From: JAJYSO01 sp964586655 | GTDB taxonomy: Bacteria > Bacteroidota > Bacteroidia > Flavobacteriales > Flavobacteriaceae | DNA length: 64,000 bases | Direction of reading: 5' to 3' | Assembly: GCA_964586655.1 (NCBI GenBank) | Contig: CAZPGY010000003.1 | Span: forward strand, 62,001-126,000 | Shown: in pieces, positions 49,981 to 59,386 of the stretch | How the letters are laid out: the number at the start of each line of letters is the position of its first letter | Numbering within the stretch: the first letter of the stretch is position 1 | The notes under the pieces: generated by a model | What the model was told of the DNA's origin: nothing | Seen by the model: only the letters and a program-made list of their open reading frames with translations | Databases searched by the model: none | Made by a program: the position numbers and the translations under genes

Positions 49981-51714
49981 ATGAAAATAGCTGATCTACT
50001 TGTCGAAATGTTATACAATGCCGGGGTGCGTCGTGTTTATGCGGTTACCGGTGATAGTTTGAATCCCGTTAATGATGCAGTACGCCGCGACGGGCGTTTG
50101 CAGTGGATTCATGTGCGCCATGAAGAAGCCGGGGCTTATGCCGCTTCCATGGAAGCCGAACTTAACGGAATAGGTTGTTGTATGGGTAGTAGTGGTCCCG
50201 GGCATGTACACTTGATTAATGGATTGTATGATGCCAATAAAAGTGGGAATCCGGTTATTGCTATTGCTACCACGGTGACTACTGATAAACTGGGACTGGA
50301 AAACTTTCAGGAGACCAATGTAACCAAGCTTTTTGACGATTGTAGTAAATATTGTTTTATGGCCAATACACCGGAACAGGCGGCACACGGATTTCAAACA
50401 GCCATTCAGCATGCGATTGAAGATCGCGGGGTCGGTGTGGTTGGTCTTCCCGGAGATGTTGCGGCGGCTCAATTGGAAAAGAATGTCAATACGACCAAAA
50501 ATTTTTACACCCGACCGCGTATAATTCCCAATGATGAAGAAATTGCCGAACTGGCTGAACTAATCAATGCAAACAAAAAAGTAGTTTTATACTGCGGACA
50601 CGGCTGCAAAGATGCGCAAGCAGAAGTGTATGAACTCTGTGAGAAGCTCAATGCGCCTATGGCTTACAGCTATCGCGGGAAGATATTTTTTGACAAGGAA
50701 GACAATGATTATGCGGTAGGGATGAATGGGCTTTTGGGTAACAAATCGGGTTTTAAAGCCATGAAAGAATCCAATTTGTTGTTGATGCTGGGAACCGATT
50801 TCCCTTATTCCGAATTTTTACCCGAAAAGAATACCATTGTTCAGGTAGATGTAAAAGCGGCTCGTCTCGGTCGTCGTGCTCGAGTAGATTATGGCTATCA
50901 AGGTGATATTAAAGAAACCCTTACCGCACTTATGCCGAAGCTTACGGCCAAGGAAGATGATGTGTATTTAAAAGAAATGCGCAAGCTCCACAAGGAAATC
51001 ACAAATGATTATGAAAGCTATATCAAAGGAAAGAGCGAAGCTGATAAAATACATCCTGAATATGTGGCTTCCATCATTGATGAATTGGCAGACAATGACG
51101 CTGTTTTTACGGTAGATACCGGGATGTCGGCGGTTTGGGCAGCGCGTTATTTGAAAGGAAAGAAAAATCGATATCTCACCGGCTCTTTTAATCATGGTTC
51201 TATGGCCAATGCCATGCCGATGGCCATGGGCGCGGGTTTGGCTTGCCCCGATCGTCAAGTAATAGCCTTTAGTGGCGATGGCGGTATCAATATGCTGCTC
51301 GGTGACTTAATGACCATCAGTCAATATGAAATTCCGGTTAAAATTGTGATTTTTGAAAACCAGACGTTGGGAATGGTCAGACTCGAAATGCAAGTAGCGG
51401 GATATCCTGATTGAGAAACTGATATGGTAAACCCTGACTTTAAAAAGCTGGCTGAGGCCATGAGCATTAAAGCTTGGGATGTGCGAGAGTGCAATAAGGT
51501 ACAGGGAGCTTTAGAAGAGGCATTTGCTTATGACGGTCCGGCTTTGGTGGCGGTACATACCGATCCTGATGCGCTGGCCATGCCGCCCGATGTTACTTTT
51601 GAACAAGTCAAAGGCTTCGCCACAACTATGGGAAAATTAATCCTTAACGGACGTGCCGCAGAAATGGTGGATACCGCCAAATCGGATATGAAATATTTAC
51701 GGGAATTGTTGTAA
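49981..51714 (+). pseudogene. poxB: Pyruvate-oxidase-type ThDP enzyme broken by one UGA
   Basis: 576 sense codons, the length of E. coli PoxB (572 aa), but with an in-frame TGA at 51412-51414. Before it: VRRVYAVTGDSLNPVNDAVR, HVRHEEAGAYAASMEAEL with catalytic Glu, the ThDP motif GDGGINMLLGDLMTISQYEI to FENQTLGM. After it, the same frame goes on as ETDMVNPDFKKLAEAMSIKA. Relatives have Trp in the GYPDWETD-like place, so TGG to TGA is one base change. The 477-residue upstream product would lack the C-terminal ~98 residues; an ATG at 51424 could restart. Both halves are well kept, so the change is recent or the codon is read through. Confidence 0.85.
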
Positions 51715-51802
51715 ATCATAAACTTTTTCCAAAGTTCCAAACCTTGGAAAAGGTTTGGAAAGAAAGTTTTAGCCTTTATCAGTCAGGACGCGCATAAAAA
51801 CT

Positions 51803-51810
51803 TATATTTG
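51803..51810 (+). promoter_or_regulatory. -7 promoter box for lepA
   Basis: TATATTTG, exact TAnnTTTG, followed by CACC; it lies 40 bp before the lepA ATG. A TTTA at 51774-51777 is a possible weak -33. Confidence 0.6.
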
Positions 51811-51850
51811 CACCTTATAGCAATTGGATATTTGATTTGAAAAATACCCT

Positions 51851-53650
51851 ATGAAACACTTTCGAAACTTTTGTATCATCGCCCATATTGATCATGGCAA
51901 AAGCACCTTGGCCGATCGGCTGTTAGACGCTACCCAATCGGTAAGCGCTCGTGAAAAGCAATCGCAGATGCTCGATACGATGGATTTGGAGCGTGAACGC
52001 GGAATTACCATTAAAAGCCACGCTATTCAAATGAAATATCCTTATGAAGGGGAAGAATATACGCTCAATTTGATCGATACACCGGGTCACGTAGATTTTT
52101 CTTATGAAGTCTCTCGATCGTTGGCGGCTTGCGAAGGTGCTTTATTGGTCGTAGACGCCGCTCAGGGGATTCAAGCACAAACCATTTCTAATCTTTACCT
52201 CGCTTTAGAAAATGACTTGGAAATTATTCCGGTGCTCAACAAGATTGATTTACCAAGCGCCAATATAGAAGAAGCTACCGATGATTTGGTAGATCTAATT
52301 GGCTGTGACGAATCTGAAATCATCCCGGCCAGTGCCAAAACAGGGCTTGGGATTGAAGAAATTCTAAAAGCAGTAATCGATCGTGTTCCTGCTCCTGAAG
52401 GAAAAACCGATTCTCCCTTGCGGGCCATGATTTTTGATTCGGTATACAATCCTTTTCGCGGAGTAGAAACCTATTTTCGCGTTTTTGACGGCAGTATTCG
52501 AAAAGGGCAGCACATTAAATTTGTCAATACCGATAAAAATTATACCGCCGATGAAGTGGGCACTTTAAAACTGAAACAAGTTCCCAAAAAGGAAATCAAA
52601 ACCGGAGATGTCGGCTACTTGATTACCGGTATTAAAGATGCCCGAGAAGTAAAAGTGGGAGATACCATTACCGACGCAGAAAGCCCAACTACTGAAGCGG
52701 TTTCGGGTTTTGAGAATGTAAAACCAATGGTATTTGCCGGTATTTATCCCGTCAATACCGATGATTATGAAGAGTTGCGCAATGCGATGGAAAAACTTCA
52801 ACTCAATGATGCTTCCATGGTTTTTATTCCGGAAAGCTCTGCAGCATTAGGGTTTGGATTTCGTTGCGGCTTTTTAGGAATGCTGCACCTCGAGATTGTG
52901 CAAGAGCGATTGGAACGAGAATTTGATATGAATGTGATCACTACGGTGCCCAACGTTTCTTATCATGCTTATACTCGAAAAGAACCTGAAAAACCTATAG
53001 AAGTCAACAATCCTTCAGACTTGCCCGACCCGTCTGCAATAGACCGGGTGGAAGAACCTTATATTGAGGCCAGCATCATTACCAAAGCAGACTATATCGG
53101 CCCGGTGATGGAACTGTGTATTGCCAAACGTGGAGAGATTATCAATCAAGTATATTTGACCACCCAACGAGTAGAACTGAGCTTTAAGCTACCCTTGGCT
53201 GAGATTGTCTTTGATTTTTATGATCGGTTAAAATCAGTTTCTCGCGGGTATGCCTCTTTTGATTATGCGCCCATAGGAATGCGAAAATCCAAGTTGGTGA
53301 AAGTGGATATTTTGCTTAATGGAGATCCTGTAGATGCACTTTCCGCTTTGCTGCATCAAGAAAATGCCTATGAGATTGGCAAAAAGATGTGTAAAAAATT
53401 AAAGGAACTCATTCCGCGTCAGCAGTTTGATATCCCTATTCAGGCGGCTATTGGTTCAAAAATCATTGCTCGAGAAACTGTAAAAGCCTTGCGTAAAGAC
53501 GTAACTGCCAAATGTTATGGCGGTGACATTTCCCGAAAACGAAAGCTGCTGGAAAAACAGAAGCAGGGTAAGAAACGCATGCGTCAGGTGGGCAGTGTCG
53601 AAATTCCTCAAGAAGCCTTTATGGCAGTGTTGAAATTGGATGACGATTAA
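51851..53650 (+). CDS. lepA: Translation elongation factor 4
   Basis: 599 aa, exact family length. GTPase that acts on the ribosome in back-translocation or initiation. G1 HIDHGKSTLADRLLD, G2 region ERGITIKSHAIQM, G3 DTPGHVDFSYEVSRSLAACE, G4 NKIDLPSA. EF-G-like domains follow, and the LepA-specific C-terminus (AIGSKIIARETVKALRKDVT, CYGGDISRKRKLLEKQKQGK, RQVGSVEIPQEAFMAVLKL). Single gene with its own promoter; nothing unusual. Confidence 0.97.
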   Translation: MKHFRNFCIIAHIDHGKSTLADRLLDATQSVSAREKQSQMLDTMDLERERGITIKSHAIQMKYPYEGEEYTLNLIDTPGHVDFSYEVSRSLAACEGALLVVDAAQGIQAQTISNLYLALENDLEIIPVLNKIDLPSANIEEATDDLVDLIGCDESEIIPASAKTGLGIEEILKAVIDRVPAPEGKTDSPLRAMIFDSVYNPFRGVETYFRVFDGSIRKGQHIKFVNTDKNYTADEVGTLKLKQVPKKEIKTGDVGYLITGIKDAREVKVGDTITDAESPTTEAVSGFENVKPMVFAGIYPVNTDDYEELRNAMEKLQLNDASMVFIPESSAALGFGFRCGFLGMLHLEIVQERLEREFDMNVITTVPNVSYHAYTRKEPEKPIEVNNPSDLPDPSAIDRVEEPYIEASIITKADYIGPVMELCIAKRGEIINQVYLTTQRVELSFKLPLAEIVFDFYDRLKSVSRGYASFDYAPIGMRKSKLVKVDILLNGDPVDALSALLHQENAYEIGKKMCKKLKELIPRQQFDIPIQAAIGSKIIARETVKALRKDVTAKCYGGDISRKRKLLEKQKQGKKRMRQVGSVEIPQEAFMAVLKLDDD

Positions 53651-53717
53651 TAATAATTTCTTATCAAATCCATAGGAGACTTGTTGGTTAATAGAATCAC
53701 CAGGGAGCCGATTAATA

Positions 53718-54914
53718 TTACTTTAAGACCTTAGCCACCCTTGTGGAACCAATATAAGAGGCAATAAATCCCAGTACCATGATGGTGACAAAAACAACGG
53801 CTATGTTTTTGACCTTGAGCTTAACCGGATAAGGAAGCACATCGGTAATCATTACGAAACCGTATTGCAGTTGCAGTAAAACAGCAATAATGCCTACAGA
53901 CAGTCCGATAATCCCTCCGATAAAAGTGAGTAAGGCCCCTTGCAAAAAGAAAATACGCCGGATACTGCGGATTCCTGCTCCCAGATTGTAGAGGGTTTTG
54001 ATGTTGTCTCGCTTGTCTAAAATAGCCATGACAATAGCACCTCCCACATTGAATAGGGCAATGATCAATACCAGGGTAAAAATAAGATAAACGGCCAGGT
54101 TTTCCGTATTCAGCATTTTATAGAGTTCGTCATTGAGCTGAATCCTGTTTTTAACCAAAACCTGTCCGTCAAAAATGGCTTTAACCTCTTTTTTTACTTG
54201 ATCTTCATCAGCACCGGGAGTGAGTTTAAGTCCAATGCCATACACTTCATCAGGCTTGAGATCGAGTAGGTTTTGAGCCAGGGGAAAAGGAGCATACACA
54301 TATTTTCCGTTGAGCTCATCATTGATATTATAAATGCCCACAACTATGGTGCTGGCAGAATTGAAAGCTTTTCTGGGGTTGGAGATGATTCCGGTTCCGG
54401 GTTCGGGAACCAGCAGTTTTAAGACATCCCCATAACCACTGATGCCTAAGGACAGTTTTCTGGAAATTTCACTGCCAATGACCACTTGGTTTTGCGTTTG
54501 GTCAAACCAACGCCCTACAATCAGCTTTTCTTTGGTGGAGGTTACTTTGTTAAAACGGGCATCCACCCCTTTGATGAAAGCCGGAATATTGCGGTTGCGG
54601 TATTGCAGCAAAACCCGCTCTTCAATAACTCGAGTATAGGCCCGAACCGAAGGAAGTGCCTCTATTCTTTTGAGTTTGGCAGTATCGGCCACAAAGGTCT
54701 TCCCGGAATCGGGCAAGATTTTAAGATCCGGATCTATATCATTGGTGAACTGAACGCTGAACGCTTTGAGTCCGGAGAAGCCCGACAGCACAATAAATAG
54801 CGCTAAAGCTCCTGCAAAAACACCTATGCCGGCAATAATCGTAATGATGTTGATGGCGTTGTTTTTGCTTTTGGAAGCCAGATAGCGTTTGGCAATATAG
54901 AATGGGAAATTCAC
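53718..54914 (-). CDS. ABC transporter permease, LolC/LolE-FtsX type
   Basis: 398 aa with four membrane helices: one near the start (IITIIAGIGVFAGALALFIV) and three at the end (LIFTLVLIIALFNVGGAIVM, FIGGIIGLSVGIIAVLLQLQ, VVFVTIMVLGFIASYIGSTR). A large periplasmic MacB-like domain lies between. The start (FYIAKRYLASKSKNNAINII) is typical of LolC/E. Probably acts in lipoprotein release to the outer membrane with a LolD ATPase encoded elsewhere. It begins one base after the rbfA stop, so rbfA and this gene form one message. Confidence 0.88.
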   Translation of the reverse strand: MNFPFYIAKRYLASKSKNNAINIITIIAGIGVFAGALALFIVLSGFSGLKAFSVQFTNDIDPDLKILPDSGKTFVADTAKLKRIEALPSVRAYTRVIEERVLLQYRNRNIPAFIKGVDARFNKVTSTKEKLIVGRWFDQTQNQVVIGSEISRKLSLGISGYGDVLKLLVPEPGTGIISNPRKAFNSASTIVVGIYNINDELNGKYVYAPFPLAQNLLDLKPDEVYGIGLKLTPGADEDQVKKEVKAIFDGQVLVKNRIQLNDELYKMLNTENLAVYLIFTLVLIIALFNVGGAIVMAILDKRDNIKTLYNLGAGIRSIRRIFFLQGALLTFIGGIIGLSVGIIAVLLQLQYGFVMITDVLPYPVKLKVKNIAVVFVTIMVLGFIASYIGSTRVAKVLK

Positions 54915-55313
54915 CTACAGTTTTTTACGTTTGTCCAATAAGTCGGGGTTTTTAATCGGGTCTTTATGACCTTTTAAGGCCTCATCAATGCCTTGCTTAT
55001 ATTCCAGAGAATCATCGATGTAAAGGTTGAGCTCAGGCATTTTCCGCAATTGATGCCGGGTGCGCTGTGCCAAAAGGTGTTTGAGGTGCGATTGGTGTTG
55101 TTGAAGATTATTCATAACCGTTTCGGCCTTTTCATCGGGAAAAATACTTAGATAAGCCTTTGCGATAGACAAATCGGTAGTTACCCGCACCTTTGAAACC
55201 GATACGATAATATGAGAGCGAGCGTTTTTTCTCAACTCTTGCTGAATGATGTCGGTCAAATCCTGCTGCAGTAATTTGCCGATTTTTTTTTGTCTGTTGG
55301 TTTCTTGTTCCAT
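54915..55313 (-). CDS. rbfA: 30S ribosome-binding factor A
   Basis: 132 aa. KH-fold protein for late 30S maturation. Seen: KKIGKLLQQDLTDIIQQELR at the start, VSKVRVTTDLSIAKAYLSIF in the middle and RHQLRKMPELNLYIDDSLEY at the end, the family signature. It lies upstream of the Lol-type permease with no gap. The last 22 residues are a short charged tail (GHKDPIKNPDLLDKRKKL). Confidence 0.94.
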   Translation of the reverse strand: MEQETNRQKKIGKLLQQDLTDIIQQELRKNARSHIIVSVSKVRVTTDLSIAKAYLSIFPDEKAETVMNNLQQHQSHLKHLLAQRTRHQLRKMPELNLYIDDSLEYKQGIDEALKGHKDPIKNPDLLDKRKKL

Positions 55314-55420
55314 AACAGGTCAAAAGTACGTTTTTTTAATGAAAATCTCGAATGCGTAGCGATTTTGGTGTCAAAATCGGTTGTCTAAGTAAATCAAAAA
55401 AATGCGTCTGCTAAACGATA

Positions 55421-55450
55421 GAATAAAAAAGAACGCCCGTTGGGCGCTCT
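55421..55450 (-). terminator. Terminator of the DUF4168 gene
   Basis: Read on the minus strand: AGAGCGCCC - AAC - GGGCGTTCT (nine pairs, one G-U), then TTTTTATTC. It lies 27 bp after the stop of the gene at 55478. Confidence 0.85.
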
Positions 55451-55477
55451 TTGTTGAAAGTTGATTCTGTTTGTGTC

Positions 55478-55972
55478 TTAATCCAAATCGAATATGTCAA
55501 TTAATATTTTTTGAAACTCTTCTTGTAAGCTTTGATCCCTGCTGATGGCCATAGCAATTTGCTGATAACGGTCTAAACTCAAATTACTTTTTTTGATGAC
55601 CAAGGTCTGTTCTTTTTGAAATTCAGGAGCCATTTTTTGGAATTTAGAATCAATATGCTCTTTTTTCTTGAGTTCGATATCGCTGATGTTGAGGTTGGCT
55701 TGTGGATTATTTTCGGCAGTCTTGAGCTCTCGGTAACGCGAAACCGTCAAGCCTTCTTCCTTAATAATGCTGACCATTTCTTGCTGATTCTTGCGATGTG
55801 TTTCCATTACCTGTTTGTAAACCGTAGCAAACTCCTGCAATTCAGAGGAGTTAACTTCAATCTTTTGCGTTTGCTCTTGTTGTTGAGCGGCAGTTTGGGC
55901 AAAGCCGGAAATACCACTCATTAGGGCGATAAAGAAAAGGAGTGTGTAAGTTTTGTTTCGTTTAAACATCAT
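55478..55972 (-). CDS. Secreted DUF4168 domain protein
   Basis: 164 aa with signal peptide TYTLLFFIALMSGISGFAQ (cut near FAQ-TAA). The remainder is helical, with two similar blocks: SSELQEFATVYKQVMETHRK ... SRYRELKTAENN and IDSKFQKMAPEFQKEQTLVI ... DRYQQIAMAISRD, as expected for DUF4168. No function is known. Single gene, own terminator. Confidence 0.85.
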   Translation of the reverse strand: MMFKRNKTYTLLFFIALMSGISGFAQTAAQQQEQTQKIEVNSSELQEFATVYKQVMETHRKNQQEMVSIIKEEGLTVSRYRELKTAENNPQANLNISDIELKKKEHIDSKFQKMAPEFQKEQTLVIKKSNLSLDRYQQIAMAISRDQSLQEEFQKILIDIFDLD

Positions 55973-56446
55973 CGTTTTTTTTGGATTCCTATTTTAATTG
56001 AACGTCAATTTTGACAAGAGATTACAAAAATAAGGATTTTTTTCTGATTTTACCGTTACAAATCAGTGTCATGGGACTAAAAAACACAAATTATAAAACT
56101 TATAGCGGCAAAAACGGCTAAATCATTGGCTTTGTGGTTGATGTTAATAAAAATCAAATGGGGAATTTGGTATTATCTCTATGCTACATGATATAACGGA
56201 TAAGAGATGGGGCTGTTTGCCGTGGTTGGTGGTGTGGAAAGCGATGCCGGGGAACAGGTACGAAAGTTTACGTATTATATCTTTAAAAGATCGCTCTTCT
56301 GATTGTGGTGTTGAGCAGAAATATAGCGGGTGATTGTCTCCATTGTTTTGGTCGTCTGTTTTTGGAGTGAAATTGATGAATAATAAATTTGGCGTATAAG
56401 TTTGGATTATCTATTTTTGGCGCAAATTTTAATGCAGTATTTTCCG
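55973..56446. other. 474-bp intergenic region before tRNA-Met
   Basis: No gene or repeat recognised on either strand apart from the tRNA promoter at its right end. Confidence 0.5.
56388..56419 (+). promoter_or_regulatory. Promoter of tRNA-Met
   Basis: TTTG (56388-56391), 20 nt spacer, TATTTTTG (56412-56419), 27 bp before the tRNA. Confidence 0.7.
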
Positions 56447-56520
56447 GGTCCCGTAGCTCAGCTGGTTAGAGCATTTGACTCATAATCAAAGGGTCCTTGG
56501 TTCGAGCCCAAGCGGGACCA
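56447..56520 (+). tRNA. tRNA-Met (CAT)
   Basis: Acceptor GGTCCCG/CGGGACC, D-arm AGCTCAGCTGGTTAGAGC, anticodon stem TTTGA/TCAAA with loop CTCATAA (anticodon CAT), T-arm CTTGG-TTCGAGC-CCAAG, discriminator A. The elongator Met type is likely; an Ile tRNA with lysidine-modified CAT cannot be fully excluded. CCA is not encoded in full. Confidence 0.93.
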
Positions 56521-56529
56521 CCTTTGTAG

Positions 56530-56571
56530 AACCTCAACTAACTCACTCTGAATTGGTTGGGGTTTTATTTT
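56530..56571 (+). terminator. Terminator after tRNA-Met
   Basis: AACCTCAAC pairs with GTTGGGGTT (one G-U) across a 17-nt loop, followed by TTATTTTTG. Confidence 0.6.
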
Positions 56572-56606
56572 TGGGTATGATATAGGGGGCAATAAAGAAA
56601 TTTTGC

Positions 56607-57773
56607 TTACTCATTTTCCTTCACTTTTTTCAATTTCACTTCAAAAGTAGAGCCTTTGCCTTGTTCGCTTTTTAAGACTCTTATCTTGCCTTCATGATAG
56701 TCTTCTATAATGCGTTTGGCCAGGGAAAGTCCAAGTCCCCACCCTCTTTTTTTAGAGGTTTCTCCGGGTTTGAAAATGCGTTTAAAATCTTTTTTGGCAA
56801 TTCCTTTTCCGGTGTCTGACAAGTGTAGGTAAGCCCATTTTTCGTCTTCGGTAATTTCCATTTTTATTTCTCCTTTTCCACGAACGGCATCGGCGGCGTT
56901 TTTGACCAAATTTTCAAGCGTCCAACCCAAAAGCTGTTGATTGAGCCTGACTTTGATTTCACGATCCGGTTTTTTTAAGGAGAATTGAATCAGTTTCGAG
57001 CTCCGTTGTTTGAGATAGCTAAAAGCATTGGAAGAAGTGCTCACCAAATCTCCGGTTTTTAGCGTAGGAATGGAACCAATTTTAGAAAAACGGTCGGTAA
57101 TGGTGTTGAGTCGTTCAATGTCTTTGCCCATTTCTTCAATATAATCAGAATTGACCTGCTCGGTTTTTAGCAATTCAACCCAACCGACAAGAGAAGAAAG
57201 CGGAGTGCCAATTTGGTGGGCGGTTTCTTTGGCTAATCCTGCCCACAGTTTGTTTTGCTCATTTGATTTTGAGATGGTATAGAAGTAATACAGCACCAAG
57301 AGTATTATCACGAAAAAGAGGGCCACCAAAATGGGGAAATATTTGGTTTTAGTGATGATGTTTGAGTTTCCGTAATATACAATGCTGTACAGCTTGTCAT
57401 GGTACATTACTTTGATGGGTTGGTATTGCAGCTTGAATTGCTCGGTAAGTGATTGTAACTCTCGTTGGGTTAATGAATCCTGTTTGCTGATGTTACGCCC
57501 TTCATAAGTGTCATCTTGCACGGCGTATAAAATCATGGGGGTTGAGGTGTTTTTCTGGATAATAGAAAGTAAAATGGGGTTGAAACTATCTTCGGGATTG
57601 TCATTTTTCATCAAGGCCGTATAGGCTTGTGCCCATATTTCCATCTTTTTTTGTTCCTCTTTTTTCAACTGTTCAAAAAACAGCATGATATTCCATGAGA
57701 AGAAGCCTAAACTGGCAATTACTGCAATGATGATGCCCAAACGGAAATATTTTTTTTTCTGACCGAAGACCAT
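56607..57773 (-). CDS. Sensor histidine kinase
   Basis: 388 aa from ATG 57773 (MVFGQKKKYFRLG); a longer frame adds 16 residues. Two membrane helices (~12-32 and ~150-172) enclose a periplasmic sensor part. H-box KETAHQIGTPLSSLVGWVEL with phospho-His near residue 186, N-box ENLVKNAADAVRG, G1 DTGKGIAKKDFKRIFKPG, G2 GWGLGLSLAKRIIEDYH. No response regulator is adjacent, so it is an orphan here. The signal is unknown. Confidence 0.93.
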   Translation of the reverse strand: MVFGQKKKYFRLGIIIAVIASLGFFSWNIMLFFEQLKKEEQKKMEIWAQAYTALMKNDNPEDSFNPILLSIIQKNTSTPMILYAVQDDTYEGRNISKQDSLTQRELQSLTEQFKLQYQPIKVMYHDKLYSIVYYGNSNIITKTKYFPILVALFFVIILLVLYYFYTISKSNEQNKLWAGLAKETAHQIGTPLSSLVGWVELLKTEQVNSDYIEEMGKDIERLNTITDRFSKIGSIPTLKTGDLVSTSSNAFSYLKQRSSKLIQFSLKKPDREIKVRLNQQLLGWTLENLVKNAADAVRGKGEIKMEITEDEKWAYLHLSDTGKGIAKKDFKRIFKPGETSKKRGWGLGLSLAKRIIEDYHEGKIRVLKSEQGKGSTFEVKLKKVKENE

Positions 57774-57907
57774 AGTGTTGTTTTTAGGGATGGTGACAGA
57801 CGCCATTTTGCGCCCTGTCATTAGTAAGCAATTTAAACGACCTCAATATAAGCTTTTTTAAAAACTCAAGTTCTGTTCAAAGCATTTTTCATTCCTGTAG
57901 GAATAAT

Positions 57908-57915
57908 TATCTTTG
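57908..57915 (+). promoter_or_regulatory. -7 promoter box for the flavin reductase gene
   Basis: TATCTTTG, exact TAnnTTTG, 21 bp before the ATG. Confidence 0.6.
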
Positions 57916-57936
57916 TAGAAATTTAAAACAAGAACC

Positions 57937-58824
57937 ATGTATTCACTTCAGCCCGGCGATATCCCGATTAAAAAATTTTATGGATTAATGGTGAGCTCAG
58001 TGGGGCCTCGACCCATTGCTTTGGCCAGCACCATAGATAAAGAAGGAAATCCCAATTTGTCGCCTTTTAGTTGCTTTAATTTTTTTGGTTCCAATCCGCC
58101 TATTCTCGTTTTTTCTCCCATGCGCAGAATGGCCAATTCGGAAACCAAGCACACTTTGCACAATGTGGAGGCCACCAAAGAGGTGGTGATTAATGTGGTT
58201 AATTATGACATTGTACAACAAACTTCACTGGCGAGTACCAGTTATGGTGATGGAGTCAATGAATTTGAAAAAACCGGCTTGACCATGCTGGATTCAGACT
58301 TGATTAAGCCCAAGCGCGTGGCCGAATCGCCGGTTCATTATGAGTGTAAGGTAAGTGATATTATTTATACCGGAAAAGAAGGAGGTGCAGCCAATTTGGT
58401 CATCTGTGAGGTGGTGAAAATGCACATTAATGAAGCGGTGATGTTTGCCGATAATAAAATTGATCAGCACAAATTGGATCAGGTAGCCAGAATGGGAGGC
58501 GATTGGTACACGCGAGCAAAAGATGGAATGTTTAAATGCCCTAAACCCATGATGGACCATATTGGAATGGGGGTTGATGAACTGCCCGAAACCATTAGAA
58601 ACAGTACAGTGCTCACCGGTAATGATTTGGGGAAATTGGGCAATACCCTTGCGGTGCCTGAATTGGAAACCGTGGAAGAATTTGTCAAATCAAAAGACTT
58701 GGCCGCTCTTATAAGCCGTAAACCGGTGGAAGAGATACACCGCCTTGCACAAGATTATCTGAAGAAAAACGAGGTAGAAGAAGCGTGGTGCATTTTATTA
58801 GCTAAAACATTAAAAACAACTTAA
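57937..58824 (+). CDS. Flavin reductase-like (FMN-binding) protein
   Basis: 295 aa. FMN-binding split-barrel of the flavin-reductase-like family: PIKKFYGLMVSSVGPRPIAL, NLSPFSCFNFFGSNPPILVF, TKEVVINVVNYDIVQQTSLA. After ~205 residues comes an extension of unknown role (MDHIGMGVDELPETIRNSTV to YLKKNEVEEAWCILLA). No reductase partner nearby. It is followed after 2 nt by a DUF3127 gene, so the two are co-transcribed. Confidence 0.88.
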   Translation: MYSLQPGDIPIKKFYGLMVSSVGPRPIALASTIDKEGNPNLSPFSCFNFFGSNPPILVFSPMRRMANSETKHTLHNVEATKEVVINVVNYDIVQQTSLASTSYGDGVNEFEKTGLTMLDSDLIKPKRVAESPVHYECKVSDIIYTGKEGGAANLVICEVVKMHINEAVMFADNKIDQHKLDQVARMGGDWYTRAKDGMFKCPKPMMDHIGMGVDELPETIRNSTVLTGNDLGKLGNTLAVPELETVEEFVKSKDLAALISRKPVEEIHRLAQDYLKKNEVEEAWCILLAKTLKTT

Positions 58825-58826
58825 TT

Positions 58827-59210
58827 ATGGAAGTCCAAGGAAGGATTAAAAAGATTTTTGATACAAAAGAATACGGAAGCAACGGCTTTCAAAAACGTCA
58901 GCTGGTGATTACTACGGAAGAACAATATCCACAGCATTTACTGATAGATTTTGTGCAATCCAAGACCAGTATGCTCGATGCTTATAAAGAAGGGCAGTTG
59001 GTCAAAGTGAGTATTGACCTGCGAGGCCGCGAGTGGATTAGCCCGGATGGAGAGGCTAAATATTTCAACTCTCTCAACGGATGGCGCATTGAAGCGGTTC
59101 AACCTCCACAAAATCAAGGGGCAAACACACCACCGCCACCGCCGGAAAATGATTTTGAGCCGGTAAGCAATGATTTTGAGGAGGACGAACACGATGATTT
59201 GCCGTTTTAA
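58827..59210 (+). CDS. DUF3127 domain protein (OB-fold-like)
   Basis: 127 aa. The first ~95 residues match DUF3127 (RIKKIFDTKEYGSNGFQKRQ, KVSIDLRGREWISPDGEAKY). A Pro-rich and then strongly acidic tail ends in EEDEHDDLPF, much like the C-terminal tip of single-stranded-DNA-binding proteins (DDDIPF). This suggests a link to SSB-type interactions, but no function is proven. Starts 2 nt after the flavin reductase-like gene. Confidence 0.88.
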   Translation: MEVQGRIKKIFDTKEYGSNGFQKRQLVITTEEQYPQHLLIDFVQSKTSMLDAYKEGQLVKVSIDLRGREWISPDGEAKYFNSLNGWRIEAVQPPQNQGANTPPPPPENDFEPVSNDFEEDEHDDLPF

Positions 59211-59386
59211 TACCAATTTTACTTATTAAATATTAGGCTATTTTGTAAGTATAACGAGTGTAAAATAAAACGTCTTAATGAATAATATTACCCGGTTTAT
59301 TTGTTGTGTAAACAGAGAGCCGGGTTATTTGTTTAAAGTGAGCCCAGAAGCGGGATAAAGATTATAGTAGATAGGTTTAGTTCATT

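Noticed and set aside
51412..51414. Selenocysteine or programmed stop at the UGA of the pyruvate oxidase
   Set aside because: Relatives have Trp, not Cys, at this place, and no obvious downstream hairpin for Sec insertion was seen.
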